This document shows positions 21,951 through 35,621 of a stretch of DNA of 64,000 nt, one piece after another. A program made the position numbers and the translations under genes. Each line of letters opens with the position of its first letter. Positions within the stretch are counted from its first letter, which is position 1. Source of the stretch: Limnoperna fortunei (taxonomy: Eukaryota > Mollusca > Bivalvia > Mytilida > Modiolidae); NCBI GenBank assembly GCA_944474755.1, contig OX104112.1:20610460-20674459 (forward strand). The letters run 5' to 3'. Under the pieces are notes generated by a model that searched no databases, was not told where the DNA came from, and was given only the letters and a program-made list of their open reading frames with translations.

Positions 21951-23829
21951 AGCCTTTTGTAGCGGCTACAATGAGCCTACTCTTTTTCGAATTCTACAAA
22001 AGGGGTCTTTGCCTTGCAAGGAGCGTGGCACTCTCCAAACACGATACCTACTACCGTCCGCGGTCAGGCTTTCCGTATTATGACCCCACCCCACAACGAC
22101 AGGGTCTCCCCAATTCGCCAACCGGGGACGCGCTGGGCTGCTCTGTGGGTTGAGCACTGAGAACCCTCCCAGTATGGTCCCAACGATTATATTTGATGCA
22201 AGTAAAATCTATACATTGCGTTGTATAGAACAACAGGTCAGAATGATGTAAGTACAAAACGTACATGCACTAAGGTTGCGGGTTCGTGTCTCACCGCGGG
22301 CAGGGTGTGCTTGACTCCAATCTTAATTGACAAGGATTGTCAGTTTTCCTACCGAAGGTCGGCTGTTTTCTCCGGGTACTCCGCCTTCCTCCCCCAAAAA
22401 ATCTGAATGCCATGACATAGTTGACAAATTCCTGATACTGGCGTTAAACATCATTCAAACAAATAAACAAAACGTATATTATGCAAACACACAACATGTC
22501 AGTATAGTGCTTGTATACAACAGATATTGAGTTTTACTCAACACTAGTATATCTACTGCAAGCACAACCCGTGCATTGTATAAAACGTACCACATGTCAG
22601 TGTGATGTTTGTATAGAGTAGACATTGTGTTATATGAACCACAAGTATATCTAATGCAAGTACAATCCATTGTTTAAAACTCACCACATATCAGTATGAT
22701 GTTTGTATAGAGCATGCATTGCGTTATATAAAACGACAAGTATATCTTATGCAAGTACAATCCATGCATTGTGTAAAACTCACCACATATCAGTATGATG
22801 TTTGTTTAGAGCATACATTGCGTTATATAAAACGACAAGTATATCTTATGCAAGTACAATCTATATATTTAGTTTTAGAGCACCACAGATCAGTCTGAAG
22901 TAAGTACAAAACGTACAATGTGTAAACGCATCACAGGTCAGTATGATATTTGTATGAATCTATACATTGCGTTGTATAGAACAACAGGTCAGTATGATGT
23001 AAGTACATGCACTAAGGTTGCGGGTTCGTGTCTCACCGCGGGCAGGGTGTACTCGACTCCATTCTGTTTTCTGCGGGTACTCCGGCTTCCTCCCCAATAA
23101 AATCTGAACGCCATGTCATAGTTGACAAATTCCTGACAATGGCGTTAAACATCATTTTAAAAAATAAACAAAACGTATATTGTACAAACACACAACATGT
23201 CAGTATAGTGCTTGTATACAGAAGATATTGAGTTTTACGCAACACAAGTATATCTACTGCAAGCACAATCCATGCATTGTATAAAACGCAACACACGTCA
23301 GTGTGATGTTTGTATAGAGCATACATTGCGTTATATGAACGACAAGTATATCTAATGCAAATACAATCTATATATCTAGTGATAGAGCACCACAGATCAG
23401 TCTGAAGTAAGTAGAAAACGTACAATGTGCAAAACGCATCACATGTCAGTATGATATTTGTATGAAGCAGCTATTGTTTAATAGCACCACATGTATAGTT
23501 AATGCAAGTCGTAGACAGACATTACGTTAAACAGCAGAACAAGTCAGTCTAATGTAAATACAAAACGTGCATTTGGTAAAACGCACCGCATGTTATTACG
23601 ATGTTTGTATAAAGCAGACATTGTGTTATAAGCCCGACAATTATATTGTATGCAAGTACAATCCATACATTGTGTAAAACACACCGCATGTTAACATGAT
23701 GTCTGCATAGAGCAAACATTGCGTTATATGAACCACAAGTATATCTTATGCAATTACAATCAATACGATGCGTTGTACAGCACAACAGGTCATCCCGATA
23801 TTATTCAAAACGTGCATTGTTGTTAAACG
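21951..23829 (+). repeat. 1.88-kb macrosatellite unit 2 (1879 bp)
   Basis: As unit 1, but lacking 4 bp (tgca) in 'aatccatgcattgttt' near 22667. It shares this deletion only with unit 3, so units 2 and 3 are sister copies. Confidence 0.95.
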
Positions 23830-25708
23830 AGCCTTTTGTAGCGGCTACAATGAGCCTACTCTTTTTCGAATTCTACAAAAGGGGTCTTTGCCTTGCAAGG
23901 AGCGTGGCACTCTCCAAACACGATACCTACTACCGTCCGCGGTCAGGCTTTCCGTATTATGACCCCACCCCACAACGACAGGGTCTCCCCAATTCGCCAA
24001 CCGGGGACGCGCTGGGCTGCTCTGTGGGTTGAGCACTGAGAACCCTCCCAGTATGGTCCCAACGATTATATTTGATGCAAGTAAAATCTATACATTGCGT
24101 TGTATAGAACAACAGGTCAGAATGATGTAAGTACAAAACGTACATGCACTAAGGTTGCGGGTTCGTGTCTCACCGCGGGCAGGGTGTGCTTGACTCCAAT
24201 CTTAATTGACAAGGATTGTCAGTTTTCCTACCGAAGGTCGGCTGTTTTCTCCGGGTACTCCGCCTTCCTCCCCCAAAAAATCTGAATGCCATGACATAGT
24301 TGACAAATTCCTGATACTGGCGTTAAACATCATTCAAACAAATAAACAAAACGTATATTATGCAAACACACAACATGTCAGTATAGTGCTTGTATACAGC
24401 AGATATTGAGTTTTACTCAACACTAGTATATCTACTGCAAGCACAACCCGTGCATTGTATAAAACGTACCACATGTCAGTGTGATGTTTGTATAGAGTAG
24501 ACATTGTGTTATATGAACCACAAGTATATCTAATGCAAGTACAATCCATTGTTTAAAACTCACCACATATCAGTATGATGTTTGTATAGAGCATGCATTG
24601 CGTTATATAAAACGACAAGTATATCTTATGCAAGTACAATCCATGCATTGTGTAAAACTCACCACATATCAGTATGATGTTTGTTTAGAGCATACATTGC
24701 GTTATATAAAACGACAAGTATATCTTATGCAAGTACAATCTATATATTTAGTTTTAGAGCACCACAGATCAGTCTGAAGTAAGTACAAAACGTACAATGT
24801 GTAAACGCATCACAGGTCAGTATGATATTTGTATGAATCTATACATTGCGTTGTATAGAACAACAGGTCAGTATGATGTAAGTACATGCACTAAGGTTGC
24901 GGGTTCGTGTCTCACCGCGGGCAGGGTGTACTCGACTCCATTCTGTTTTCTGCGGGTACTCCGGCTTCCTCCCCAATAAAATCTGAACGCCATGTCATAG
25001 TTGACAAATTCCTGACAATGGCGTTAAACATCATTTTAAAAAATAAACAAAACGTATATTGTACAAACACACAACATGTCAGTATAGTGCTTGTATACAG
25101 AAGATATTGAGTTTTACGCAACACAAGTATATCTACTGCAAGCACAATCCATGCATTGTATAAAACGCAACACACGTCAGTGTGATGTTTGTATAGAGCA
25201 TACATTGCGTTATATGAACGACAAGTATATCTAATGCAAATACAATCTATATATCTAGTGATAGAGCACCACAGATCAGTCTGAAGTAAGTAGAAAACGT
25301 ACAATGTGCAAAACGCATCACATGTCAGTATGATATTTGTATGAAGCAGCTATTGTTTAATAGCACCACATGTATAGTTAATGCAAGTCGTAGACAGACA
25401 TTACGTTAAACAGCAGAACAAGTCAGTCTAATGTAAATACAAAACGTGCATTTGGTAAAACGCACCGCATGTTATTACGATGTTTGTATAAAGCAGACAT
25501 TGTGTTATAGGCCCGACAATTATATTGTATGCAAGTACAATCCATACATTGTGTAAAACACACCGCATGTTAACATGATGTCTGCATAGAGCAAACATTG
25601 CGTTATATGAACCACAAGTATATCTTATGCAATTACAATCAATACGATGCGTTGTACAGCACAACAGGTCATCCCGATATTATTCAAAACGTGCATTGTT
25701 GTTAAACG
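23830..25708 (+). repeat. 1.88-kb macrosatellite unit 3 (1879 bp)
   Basis: Near-identical to unit 2, including the 4-bp deletion. Confidence 0.95.
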
Positions 25709-27591
25709 AGCCTTTTGTAGCGGCTACAATGAGCCTACTCTTTTTCGAATTCTACAAAAGGGGTCTTTGCCGTGCAAGGAGCGTGGCACTCTCCAAACAC
25801 GATACCTACTACCGTCCGCGGTCAGGCTTTCCATATTATGACCCCACCCCACAACGACAGGGTCTCCCCAATTCGCCAACCGGGGACGCGCTGGGCTGCT
25901 CTGTGGGTTGAGCACTGAGAACCCTCCCAGTATGGTCCCAACGATTATATTTGATGCAAGTAAAATCTATACATTGCGTTGTATAGAACAACAGGTCAGA
26001 ATGATGTAAGTACAAAACGTACATGCACTAAGGTTGCGGGTTCGTGTCTCACCGCGGGCAGGGTGTGCTTGACTCCAATCTTAATTGACAAGGATTGTCA
26101 GTTTTCCTACCGAAGGTCGGCTGTTTTCTCCGGGTACTCCGCCTTCCTCCCCCAAAAAATCTGAATGCCATGACATAGTGGACAAATTCCTGATACTGGC
26201 GTTAAACATCATTCAAACAAATAAACAAAACGTATATTATGCAAACACACAACATGTCAGTATAGTGCTTGTATACAGCAGATATTGAGTTTTACTCAAC
26301 ACTAGTATATCTACTGCAAGCACAACCCGTGCATTGTATAAAACGTACCACATGTCAGTGTGATGTTTGTATAGAGTAGACATTGTGTTATATGAACCAC
26401 AAGTATATCTAATGCAAGTACAATCCATGCATTGTTTAAAACTCACCACATATCAGTATGATGTTTGTATAGAGCATGCATTGCGTTGTATAAAACGACA
26501 AGTATATCTTATGCAAGAACAATCCATGCATTGTGTAAAACTCACCACATATCAGTATGATGTTTCTTTAGAGCATACATTGCGTTATATAAAACGACAA
26601 GTATATCTTATGCAAGTACAATCTATATATTTAGTTTCAGAGCACCACAGATCAGTCTGAAGTAAGTACAAAACGTACAATGTGTAAACGCATCACATGT
26701 CAGTATGATATTTGTATGAATCTATACATTGCGTTGTATAGAACAACAGGTCAGTATGATGTAAGTACATGCACTAAGGTTGCGGGTTCGTGTCTCACCG
26801 CGGGCAGGGTGTACTCGACTCCATTCTGTTTTCTGCGGGTACTCCGGCTTCCTCCCCAATAAAATCTGAACGCCATGTCATAGTTGACAAATTCCTGACA
26901 ATGGCGTTAAACATCATTTAAAAAAATAAACAAAACGTATATTGTACAAACACACAACATGTCAGTATAGTGCTTGTATACAGAAGATATTGAGTTTTAC
27001 GCAACACAAGTATATCTACTGCAAGCACAATCCATGCATTGTATAAAACGCAACACACGTCAGTGTGATGTTTGTATAGAGCATACATTGCGTTATATGA
27101 ACGACAAGTATATCTAATGCAAATACAATCTATATATCTAGTGATAGAGCACCACAGATCAGTCTGAAGTAAGTAGAAAACGTACAATGTGTAAAACGCA
27201 TCATATGTCAGTATGATATTTGTATGAAGCAGCTATTGTGTTATAGCACCACATGTATATTTAATGCAAGTCGTAGACTGACATTACGTTAAACAGCAGA
27301 ACCAGCCAGTCTAATATAAATACAAAAGGTACATTTAGTAAAACGCACCGCATGTTAGTACGATGTTCGTATAAAGCAGGCATTGTGTTATAGGCCCGAC
27401 AATTATATTGTATGCAAGTACAATCCATACATTGTGTAAAACACACAGCATGTTAACATGATGTCTGCATAGAGCAAACATTGCGTTATATGAACCACAA
27501 GTATATCTTATGCAATTACAATCAATACGATGCGTTGTACAGCACAACAGGTCATCCCGATATTATTCAAAACGTGCATTGTTGTTAAACG
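25709..27591 (+). repeat. 1.88-kb macrosatellite unit 4 (1883 bp)
   Basis: Carries private variants shared with unit 6: tttgccgtgcaagg in place of tttgccttgcaagg, catagtggacaaattcc, and gcaagaacaatcc. Its last ~330 bp instead resembles the segment before unit 1. Confidence 0.95.
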
Positions 27592-29474
27592 AGCCTTTTG
27601 TAGCGGCTACAATGAGCCTACTCTTTTTCGAATTCTACAAAAGGGGTCTTTGCCTTGCAAGGAGCGTGGCACTCTCCAAACACGATACCTACTACCGTCC
27701 GCGGTCAGGCTTTCCGTATTATGACCCCACCCCACAACGACAGGGTCTCCCCAATTCGCCAACCGGGGACGCGCTGGGCTGCTCTGTGGGTTGAGCACTG
27801 AGAACCCTCCCAGTATGGTCCCAACGATTATATTTGATGCAAGTAAAATCTATACATTGCGTTGTATAGAACAACAGGTCAGAATGATGTAAGTACAAAA
27901 CGTACATGCACTAAGGTTGCGGGTTCGTGTCTCACCGCGGGCAGGGTGTGCTTGACTCCAATCTTAATTGACAAGGATTGTCAGTTTTCCTACCGAAGGT
28001 CGGCTGTTTTCTCCGGGTACTCCGCCTTCCTCCCCCAAAAAATCTGAATGCCATGACATAGTTGACAAATTCCTGATACTGGCGTTAAACATCATTCAAA
28101 CAAATAAACAAAACGTATATTATGCAAACACACAACATGTCAGTATAGTGCTTGTATACAGCAGATATTGAGTTTTACTCAACACTAGTATATCTACTGC
28201 AAGCACAACCCGTGCATTGTATAAAACGTACCACATGTCAGTGTGATGTTTGTATAGAGTAGACATTGTGTTATATGAACCACAAGTATATCTAATGCAA
28301 GTACAATCCATGCATTGTTTAAAACTCACCACATATCAGTATGATGTTTGTATAGAGCATGCATTGCGTTATATAAAACGACAAGTATATCTTATGCAAG
28401 TACAATCCATGCATTGTATAAAACTCACCACATATCAGTATGATGTTTGTTTAGAGCATACATTGCGTTATATAAAACGACAAGTATATCTTATGCAAGT
28501 ACAATCTATATATTTAGTTTTAGAGCACCACAGATCAGTCTGAAGTAAGTACAAAACGTACAATGTGTAAACGCATCACATGTCAGTATGATATTTGTAT
28601 GAATCTATACATTGCGTTGTATAGAACAACAGGTCAGTATGATGTAAGTACATGCACTAAGGTTGCGGGTTCGTGTCTCACCGCGGGCAGGGTGTACTCG
28701 ACTCCATTCTGTTTTCTGCGGGTACTCCGGCTTCCTCCCCAATAAAATCTGAACGCCATGTCATAGTTGACAAATTCCTGACAATGGCGTTAAACATCAT
28801 TTAAAAAAATAAACAAAACGTATATTGTACAAACACACAACATGTCAGTATAGTGCTTGTATACAGAAGATATTGAGTTTTACGCAACACAAGTATATCT
28901 ACTGCAAGCACAATCCATGCATTGTATAAAACGCAACACACGTCAGTGTGATGTTTGTATAGAGCATACATTGCGTTATATGAACGACAAGTATATCTAA
29001 TGCAAATACAATCTATATATCTAGTGATAGAGCACCACAGATCAGTCTGAAGTAAGTAGAAAACGTACAATGTGCAAAACGCATCACATGTCAGTATGAT
29101 ATTTGTATGAAGCAGCTATTGTTTAATAGCACCACATGTATAGTTAATGCAAGTCGTAGACAGACATTACGTTAAACAGCAGAACAAGTCAGTCTAATGT
29201 AAATACAAAACGTGCATTTGGTAAAACGCACCGCATGTTATTACGATGTTTGTATAAAGCAGACATTGTGTTATAGGCCCGACAATTATATTGTATGCAA
29301 GTACAATCCATACATTGTGTAAAACACACCGCATGTTAACATGATGTCTGCATAGAGCAAACATTGCGTTATATGAACCACAAGTATATCTTATGCAATT
29401 ACAATCAATACGATGCGTTGTACAGCACAACAGGTCATCCCGATATTATTCAAAACGTGCATTGTTGTTAAACG
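27592..29474 (+). repeat. 1.88-kb macrosatellite unit 5 (1883 bp)
   Basis: Preceded by the same satellite variant as unit 1, 7524 bp upstream. That distance equals the sum of four units and suggests a four-unit block duplication or conversion. Confidence 0.95.
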
Positions 29475-31350
29475 AGCCTTTTGTAGCGGCTACAATGAGC
29501 CTACTCTTTTTCGAATTCTACAAAAGGGGTCTCTGCCGTGCAAGGAGCGTGGCACTCTCCAAACACGATACCTACTACCGTCCGCGGTCAGGCTTTCCGT
29601 ATTATGACCCCACCCCACAACGACAGGGTCTCCCCAATTCGCCAACCGGGGACGCGCTGGGCTGCTCTGTGGGTTGAGCACTGAGAACCCTCCCAGTATG
29701 GTCCCAACGATTATATTTGATGCAAGTAAAATCTATACATTGCGTTGTATAGAACAACAGGTCAGAATGATGTAAGTACAAAACGTACATGCACTAAGGT
29801 TGCGGGTTCGTGTCTCACCGCGGGCAGGGTGTGCTTGACTCCAATCTTAATTGACAAGGATTGTCAGTTTTCCTACCGAAGGTCGGCTGTTTTCTCCGGG
29901 TACTCCGCCTTCCTCCCCCAAAAAATCTGAATGCCATGACATAGTGGACAAATTCCTGATACTGGCGTTAAACATCATTCAAACAAATAAACAAAACGTA
30001 TATTATGCAAACACACAACATGTCAGTATAGTGCTTGTATACAGCAGATATTGAGTTTTACTCAACACTAGTATATCTACTGCAAGCACAACCCGTGCAT
30101 TGTATAAAACGTACCACATGTCAGTGTGATGTTTGTATAGAGTAGACATTGTGTTATATGAACCACAAGTATATCTAATGCAAGTACAATCCATGCATTG
30201 TTTAAAACTCACCACATATCAGTATGATGTTTGTATAGAGCATGCATTGCGTTGTATAAAACGACAAGTATATCTTATGCAAGAACAATCCATGCATTGT
30301 GTAAAACTCACCACATATCAGTATGATGTTTGTTTAGAGCATACATTGCGTTATATAAAACGACAAGTATATCTTATGCAAGTACAATCTATATATTTAG
30401 TTTTAGAGCACCACAGATCAGTCTGAAGTAAGTACAAAACGTACAATGTGTAAACGCATCACATGTCAGTATGATATTTGTATGAATCTATACATTGCGT
30501 TGTATAGAACAACAGGTCAGTATGATGTAAGTACATGCACTAAGGTTGCGGGTTCGTGTCTCACCGCGGGCAGGGTGTACTCGACTCCAATCTGTTTTCT
30601 CCGGGTACTCCGGCTTCCTCCCCAATAAAATCTGAACGCCATGTCATAGTTGACAAATTCCTGACAATGGCGTTAAACATCATTTAAAAAAATTAACAAA
30701 ACGTATATTGTACAAACACACAACATGTCAGTATAGTGCTTGTATACAGAAGATATTGAGTTTTACGCAACACAAGTATATCTACTGCAAGCACAATCCA
30801 TGCATTGTATAAAACGCAACACACGTCAGTGTGATGTTTGTATAGAGCATACATTGCGTTATATGAACGACAAGTATATCAAATGCAAATACAATCTATA
30901 TATCTAGTGATAGAGCACCACAGATCAGTCTGAAGTAAGTACAAAACGTACAATGTGTAAAACGCATCACATGTCAGTATGATATTTGTATGAAGCAGCT
31001 ATTGTTTTATAGCACCACATGTATAGTTAATGCAAGTCCTAGACAGACATTACGTTAAACAGCAGAACAAGTCAGTCTAATTTAAATACAAAACGTGCAT
31101 TTGGTAAAACGCACCGCATGTTATTACGATGTTTGTATAAAGCAGACATTGTGTTATAGGCCCGACGATTTTATTTTATGCAAGTACAATCCATACATTT
31201 TGTAAAACGCACCGCATGTTAATATGATGTCTGTATTGAGCAAACATTGCGTTATATGAACCACAAGTATATCTAATGCAAGTACAATCAATACTTTGCG
31301 TTGTACAGAACAACAGGTCATCCCGATATTATTCAAAACGTACATTATTG
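29475..31350 (+). repeat. 1.88-kb macrosatellite unit 6, last copy
   Basis: Shares marker variants with unit 4. At about 31352 the sequence reads aaacgcaccagatgtcgg, so the array exits into the undeleted ancestral arrangement and not into a seventh unit. Confidence 0.93.
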
Positions 31351-31424
31351 TTAAACGCACCAGATGTCGGTATGATATCTGTATAAAGCACACATTTTTG
31401 TTATACCCACCACGATAACATTTA

Positions 31425-31840
31425 ATTGATTAATTGGATGTATATCATACGTCCAGCGAGCAGTATTTCGGCTACTCGGGACGGGAACAAGTTAACAAAC
31501 AATAAATCAACTGAAAATGGGGTGGGATGGGTCACGGGAAATACACTTTTGACAGCCACTGGAAAAGTATGGAGTTTTGGGTAGAGACGTAGAACGTAGC
31601 CTTTTGTAGCGGCTACAATGAGGCTACACTTTTTCGAATTCTACAAAAAAGGTCCTTGTCGTGCAAGGAGCGTGGCACTCTCCAAACACGTTACCCATTA
31701 CTGTCCGCGTTCAGGCTTTCCGTATTATGACCTAACAATCCCACCCCACAACGAGAGGGTCTCCCCAATTCGCCAACCGGGGACGCGCTGGGCTGCTCTC
31801 TGGGTCGAGCACTGAGAACCCTCCCGGTATGATCCCAGCG
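31425..31840 (+). mobile_element. Dispersed repeat 'A', copy 4
   Basis: Full-length copy right of the macrosatellite, starting with a short ttgattaattgga run. It shows that the undeleted higher-order unit flanks the macrosatellite on both sides. Confidence 0.7.
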
Positions 31841-31916
31841 ATTATATTTGATGCAAGTAAAACATGTACATTGCGTTGTATAGACCAACAGGTCAGTATG
31901 ATGTAAGTACAAAATG

Positions 31917-32127
31917 TACATGCACTCAGGTTGCGGGTTCGTGTCTCACCGCTGGCAGGGTGTACTTGACTCCAATCTTAATTGACAAGGATTGCTAGTT
32001 TTCCTACCGAAGGTCGGCTGTTTTCTCCGGGTACTCCGGTTTCCTCCCCAATAAAATCTGGACGCCACGACATAGTTATCAAATTCCTGACAATGGCGTT
32101 AAACATCATTCAAACAAATAAACAAAA
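31917..32127 (+). mobile_element. 5'-truncated SINE inside satellite
   Basis: Same truncation as the other satellite-embedded copies, with 3' part complete. Confidence 0.75.
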
Positions 32128-32940
32128 CGTATATTGTGCAAACGCACATCATTTCAGTATAATGTTGGTATAAAGCAGCTATTGAGTTTTGCCCAACACA
32201 AGTATATCTAATGCAAGCACAATCCATGCATTAGATAAAACGCACCACATGTCATTGTGATGTTTGTATTGAGCAGAAATTGTGTTATATAAACCACAAG
32301 TATATCTAATGCAAGTACAATCCATGCATTGTTTAAAACTCACCACATATCAGTATGATGTTTGTATAGAGCAAACATTGAGTTATATGAAACACCAGTA
32401 TATCTAATGCAAGTACAATCTATATATTTAGTTTTAGAGCACCACAGATCAGTCTGAAGTAAGTACAAAACGTACAATGTGTAAAACGGATCACATGTCA
32501 GTATGATATTTGTAAAAAGCAGCTATTGTGTTATTGCACCACATGTTTATTAAATGCAAGTCGTAGACAGACATTGGGATAAACAGCATAACAAGTCAGT
32601 CTAAATGTAAATACAAAGCGTACATTCGGTAAAACGCACCGCATGTTAGTACGATGTTTGTATAAAGCAGACATTGTGTTATAGGCCCGACGATTATATT
32701 TTATGCAAGTACAATCCATACATTGTGTACAACGCACCGCATGTTAATATGATGTCTGTATAGAGCAAACATTGCGTTATATGAACCACAAGTATATCTT
32801 ATGCAAGTACAATCAATACGTTGCGTTGTACAGCACAACAGGTCATCCCGATATTATTCAAAACATACATTGTTGTTAAACGCACCAGATGCCGTTATGA
32901 TGTCTGTAGAAAGCACACATTTTTTTATACCCATCACGAT
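32128..32940 (+). repeat. ~50/99-bp satellite, block after macrosatellite
   Basis: Two-type monomers continue, more diverged than within the 1.88-kb units. Confidence 0.9.
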
Positions 32941-33358
32941 TATATTTGATTGATTGATTGATTGATTGAGTGGATGTATACTTTACGTTTAGCGAGCATT
33001 ATTTCGGCTATTCAGGACTGGAACAAGTTAACCAACAATAAATCAACTGAAAGTGGGGTGGGATGGGTCACGGGAAATACAATTTTGACTGCCACTGGAA
33101 AAGTATGGAGTTTTGGGTAGAGACGAAGAACTTAGCCTTTTGTAGCGGCTACAATGAAAATACTCTTTTTCGAAGTCTACAAAAAAGGTCTTTGTCGTCC
33201 AAGGAGCGTGGCACTCTCCAAACACGTTACCCACTACGGTCCGCGGTCAGGCTTTCCGTATTATGACCTAACAACACCACCCCACAACTAAAGGGTCCCA
33301 AATTCGCCAACTGGGGACGCGCTGGGCTGCTCTCTGGGTCGGGCACGGAGAACCCTTT
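32941..33358 (+). mobile_element. Dispersed repeat 'A', copy 5, 3' truncated
   Basis: Begins with (TTGA)n and stops at 'gggcacggagaaccc', where diverged satellite follows. It lies 1516-1521 bp after copy 4. Confidence 0.7.
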
Positions 33359-34400
33359 TGTTCAAATACAAATATATGTTATGCCAGTTCAATTCATACA
33401 GTACAACAAGTCAGTCTGATTTCAGGGTAAATCAGACGTAATATTCAGCCGTGCAGGTCTTTCAAACATTGCTACCAGGAGCGCAAGGCGTTAGACAGCA
33501 CAATAGGTCAGCCTGATGTTATTACAAATAGTACATTGTGTAAAACGCATCACATGTCAGTATGATTTTTGTAAAAGCAGGCATTGTGTTATATGCACAA
33601 CGGGTATGTCTAATGCAAGTCGAATACAGACAATGCGTTAAACAGCACAACACACCAGTCTGCTTTTAGTACAATGCAGACGTGTTATACATCACTACAA
33701 GTCAGTGTAATGTTAGTGCTAGGCGGGATTCGTATGATGCCGGATCATAGATGAATCTGATGTTTGTGCTAGAAAAAAAGGCCGATATTCATTCCAACAG
33801 GTCAGTCTAAATGTGATGTTATACGCACCACGGGTATGTCTAATGGAAGTCGAACACAGATATTGCGTTAAACAGCACTACACACCAGTCTGCTTTAAGT
33901 ACAATGCAGACGTGTTATACATCACTACAAGTCAGTTTAATGCTAGTGCTAGGCGGAATTCGTGTAATGCCGTATCATAGGTGAATCTGATGTTTGTGGT
34001 AGGATATAAGGCCGATATTCATCCCAACAGGTCGGTATAAGTGTGATGTTATACGCACCACGGGTATGTCCAATGCAAGTCGAATTCAGACGTTGTCAGG
34101 TTGATGTTATTACAAAACTTAAATTGTGTTAAATGCCCCATATGTCAGTATGATTAATCCAGAAATTGTGTCTTACGCACCAAATCCATACATTGAGTTG
34201 TACAGCACAACAGGTGAGTCGGAAGTAAGCACAAAACGTACAACATTTTAGTAAGGAATTTGTATGTTCGTAAAAAGCGGGCAATGTGTAAGTAAACTTA
34301 ATGCAAGTACAATGCATACTTTCGTTGTATAGCAGAACATATCAGTCTGTAATTTTATACGCATTAAAGGTATGTCTCATGCAAGTCAAGTACATTTTTG
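33359..34400 (+). repeat. Diverged satellite with 230-bp tandem duplication
   Basis: Old satellite edge. Between 33601 and about 34080 a 230-bp block is present about twice, with cgggtatgtc at 33601, 33831 and 34061. It contains gcagacgtgttatacatcac and 'gctaggcgg.attcgt'. Remaining parts are isolated decayed monomers. Confidence 0.8.
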
Positions 34401-34597
34401 CATGTCTTTTCGCAAGTTTCGCTCCTTTCGTGAAAAGGCATTAAACTTCATTCACTCGTGGAAGATCAACCTGTCTTTTACATTCCAGAAACTATGTAAG
34501 AACCAATTAGTCTCGCCAGACGAGACAGCTTTTTATGACGTCATTCGCGTCACAGTTACGTACACAACTTGATACGAAACATAACTGTAGAAATGCC

Positions 34598-34700
34598 GTA
34601 CACATCTGGAAATGCCAGTTTTCCAGACGAATGGTAGTAAGTTATCACCGAATAGTCATTAGTCCACCCCTAATAAAAACTGGAGGCGTGATATACATAT
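34598..34700 (+). mobile_element. Decayed SINE 3' fragment
   Basis: Pieces 'aaatgccagttttcc' and 'taataaaaactggaggcgtg' match the SINE body in order. The tail is lost. Confidence 0.4.
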
Positions 34701-35621
34701 GTACATATTATATGTATATGTTCTAAAACATGCAATTTAACTTAAGATTGTCATAACTGTTGTCATTATGAATATTATAATTAAATCTTTTCACAACTGT
34801 TGTTATTATATAATGTTTATTGGGCCTGTGCCATTATTATAATGTGCATGTGTAAATAAAATTATTATTATTATTATTTAGCTGAAAAATTGCTAAAAGT
34901 GATCTAAACCAGGGACAGTCTATACTGACAGTACTATTATACAATTAATGACTTTGATATAGGTTGCAGCCAGAAAAAAATGTAATATTCACCGAGCCGC
35001 TATACATTTTTAAGGAATGAGAAATCCTGATAGAGACTGTATATTGAAGTCAGTAATTGTTTTATTACATGATTAAATCACCACGTTCCTTCATCAGAAA
35101 AACAAAGGATGTTTGTAATTGTTGTAACGCTGGTTACCCTTTATATTTCCTGTTAATACTGCATTTTGATATTGATTTGCTGACAATCCTGAAATTCCAG
35201 TTTCATCACATTTCAAATATTGAAAAGAGTATAAATAAATTATTAATTTTATTCTTTACATTTATAACAGTATATTTTATAACTACAGATGATTCAATGA
35301 CCACTATTAAAGTTGAATTTATTGTTATGTTTGAACAGTCATGAAAAACATGCTTGAACTAGTCAAAACCAGGTCAATAGCGCAGTCGCGGATACAGAGG
35401 GTTGCGGGCCGGGTGCGCCCCACCCCCACGAATCCGCACCTGTCACCGGAAATTTAAAGTACAACGTAGCACCATAGACACGAAGAAGGTAATAAAAAAG
35501 GCATGTGTCCCCGCCCAACGTGGGTATTTGGGTTTTTGTTGTTTTTAGACAAATCAAAAGCACACAAAATTATATTCATATAATAAACTTTATATAGTAT
35601 TCTGTGCCAGTTTAAACCAAC
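34701..35621. other. No recognised feature apart from (ATT)n
   Basis: A short (ATT)n microsatellite lies at 34859-34879. The remainder is AT-rich and the small open frames have no recognised motif. A GC-rich patch at 35390-35445 may be a repeat fragment. Confidence 0.4.

Noticed and set aside
19986..30628. Recurring frames such as MQLQSIRCVVQHN..., MDCTCIRYTCGSYN..., MYRTTGQNDVST...
   Set aside because: They recur every 1879/1883 bp because the macrosatellite repeats. They are made of satellite, SINE and repeat A sequence, and overlap on both strands.
35397..35445. GC-rich patch as promoter or CpG island
   Set aside because: Only ~50 bp long, with no linked start site or exon; it looks like a repeat fragment.
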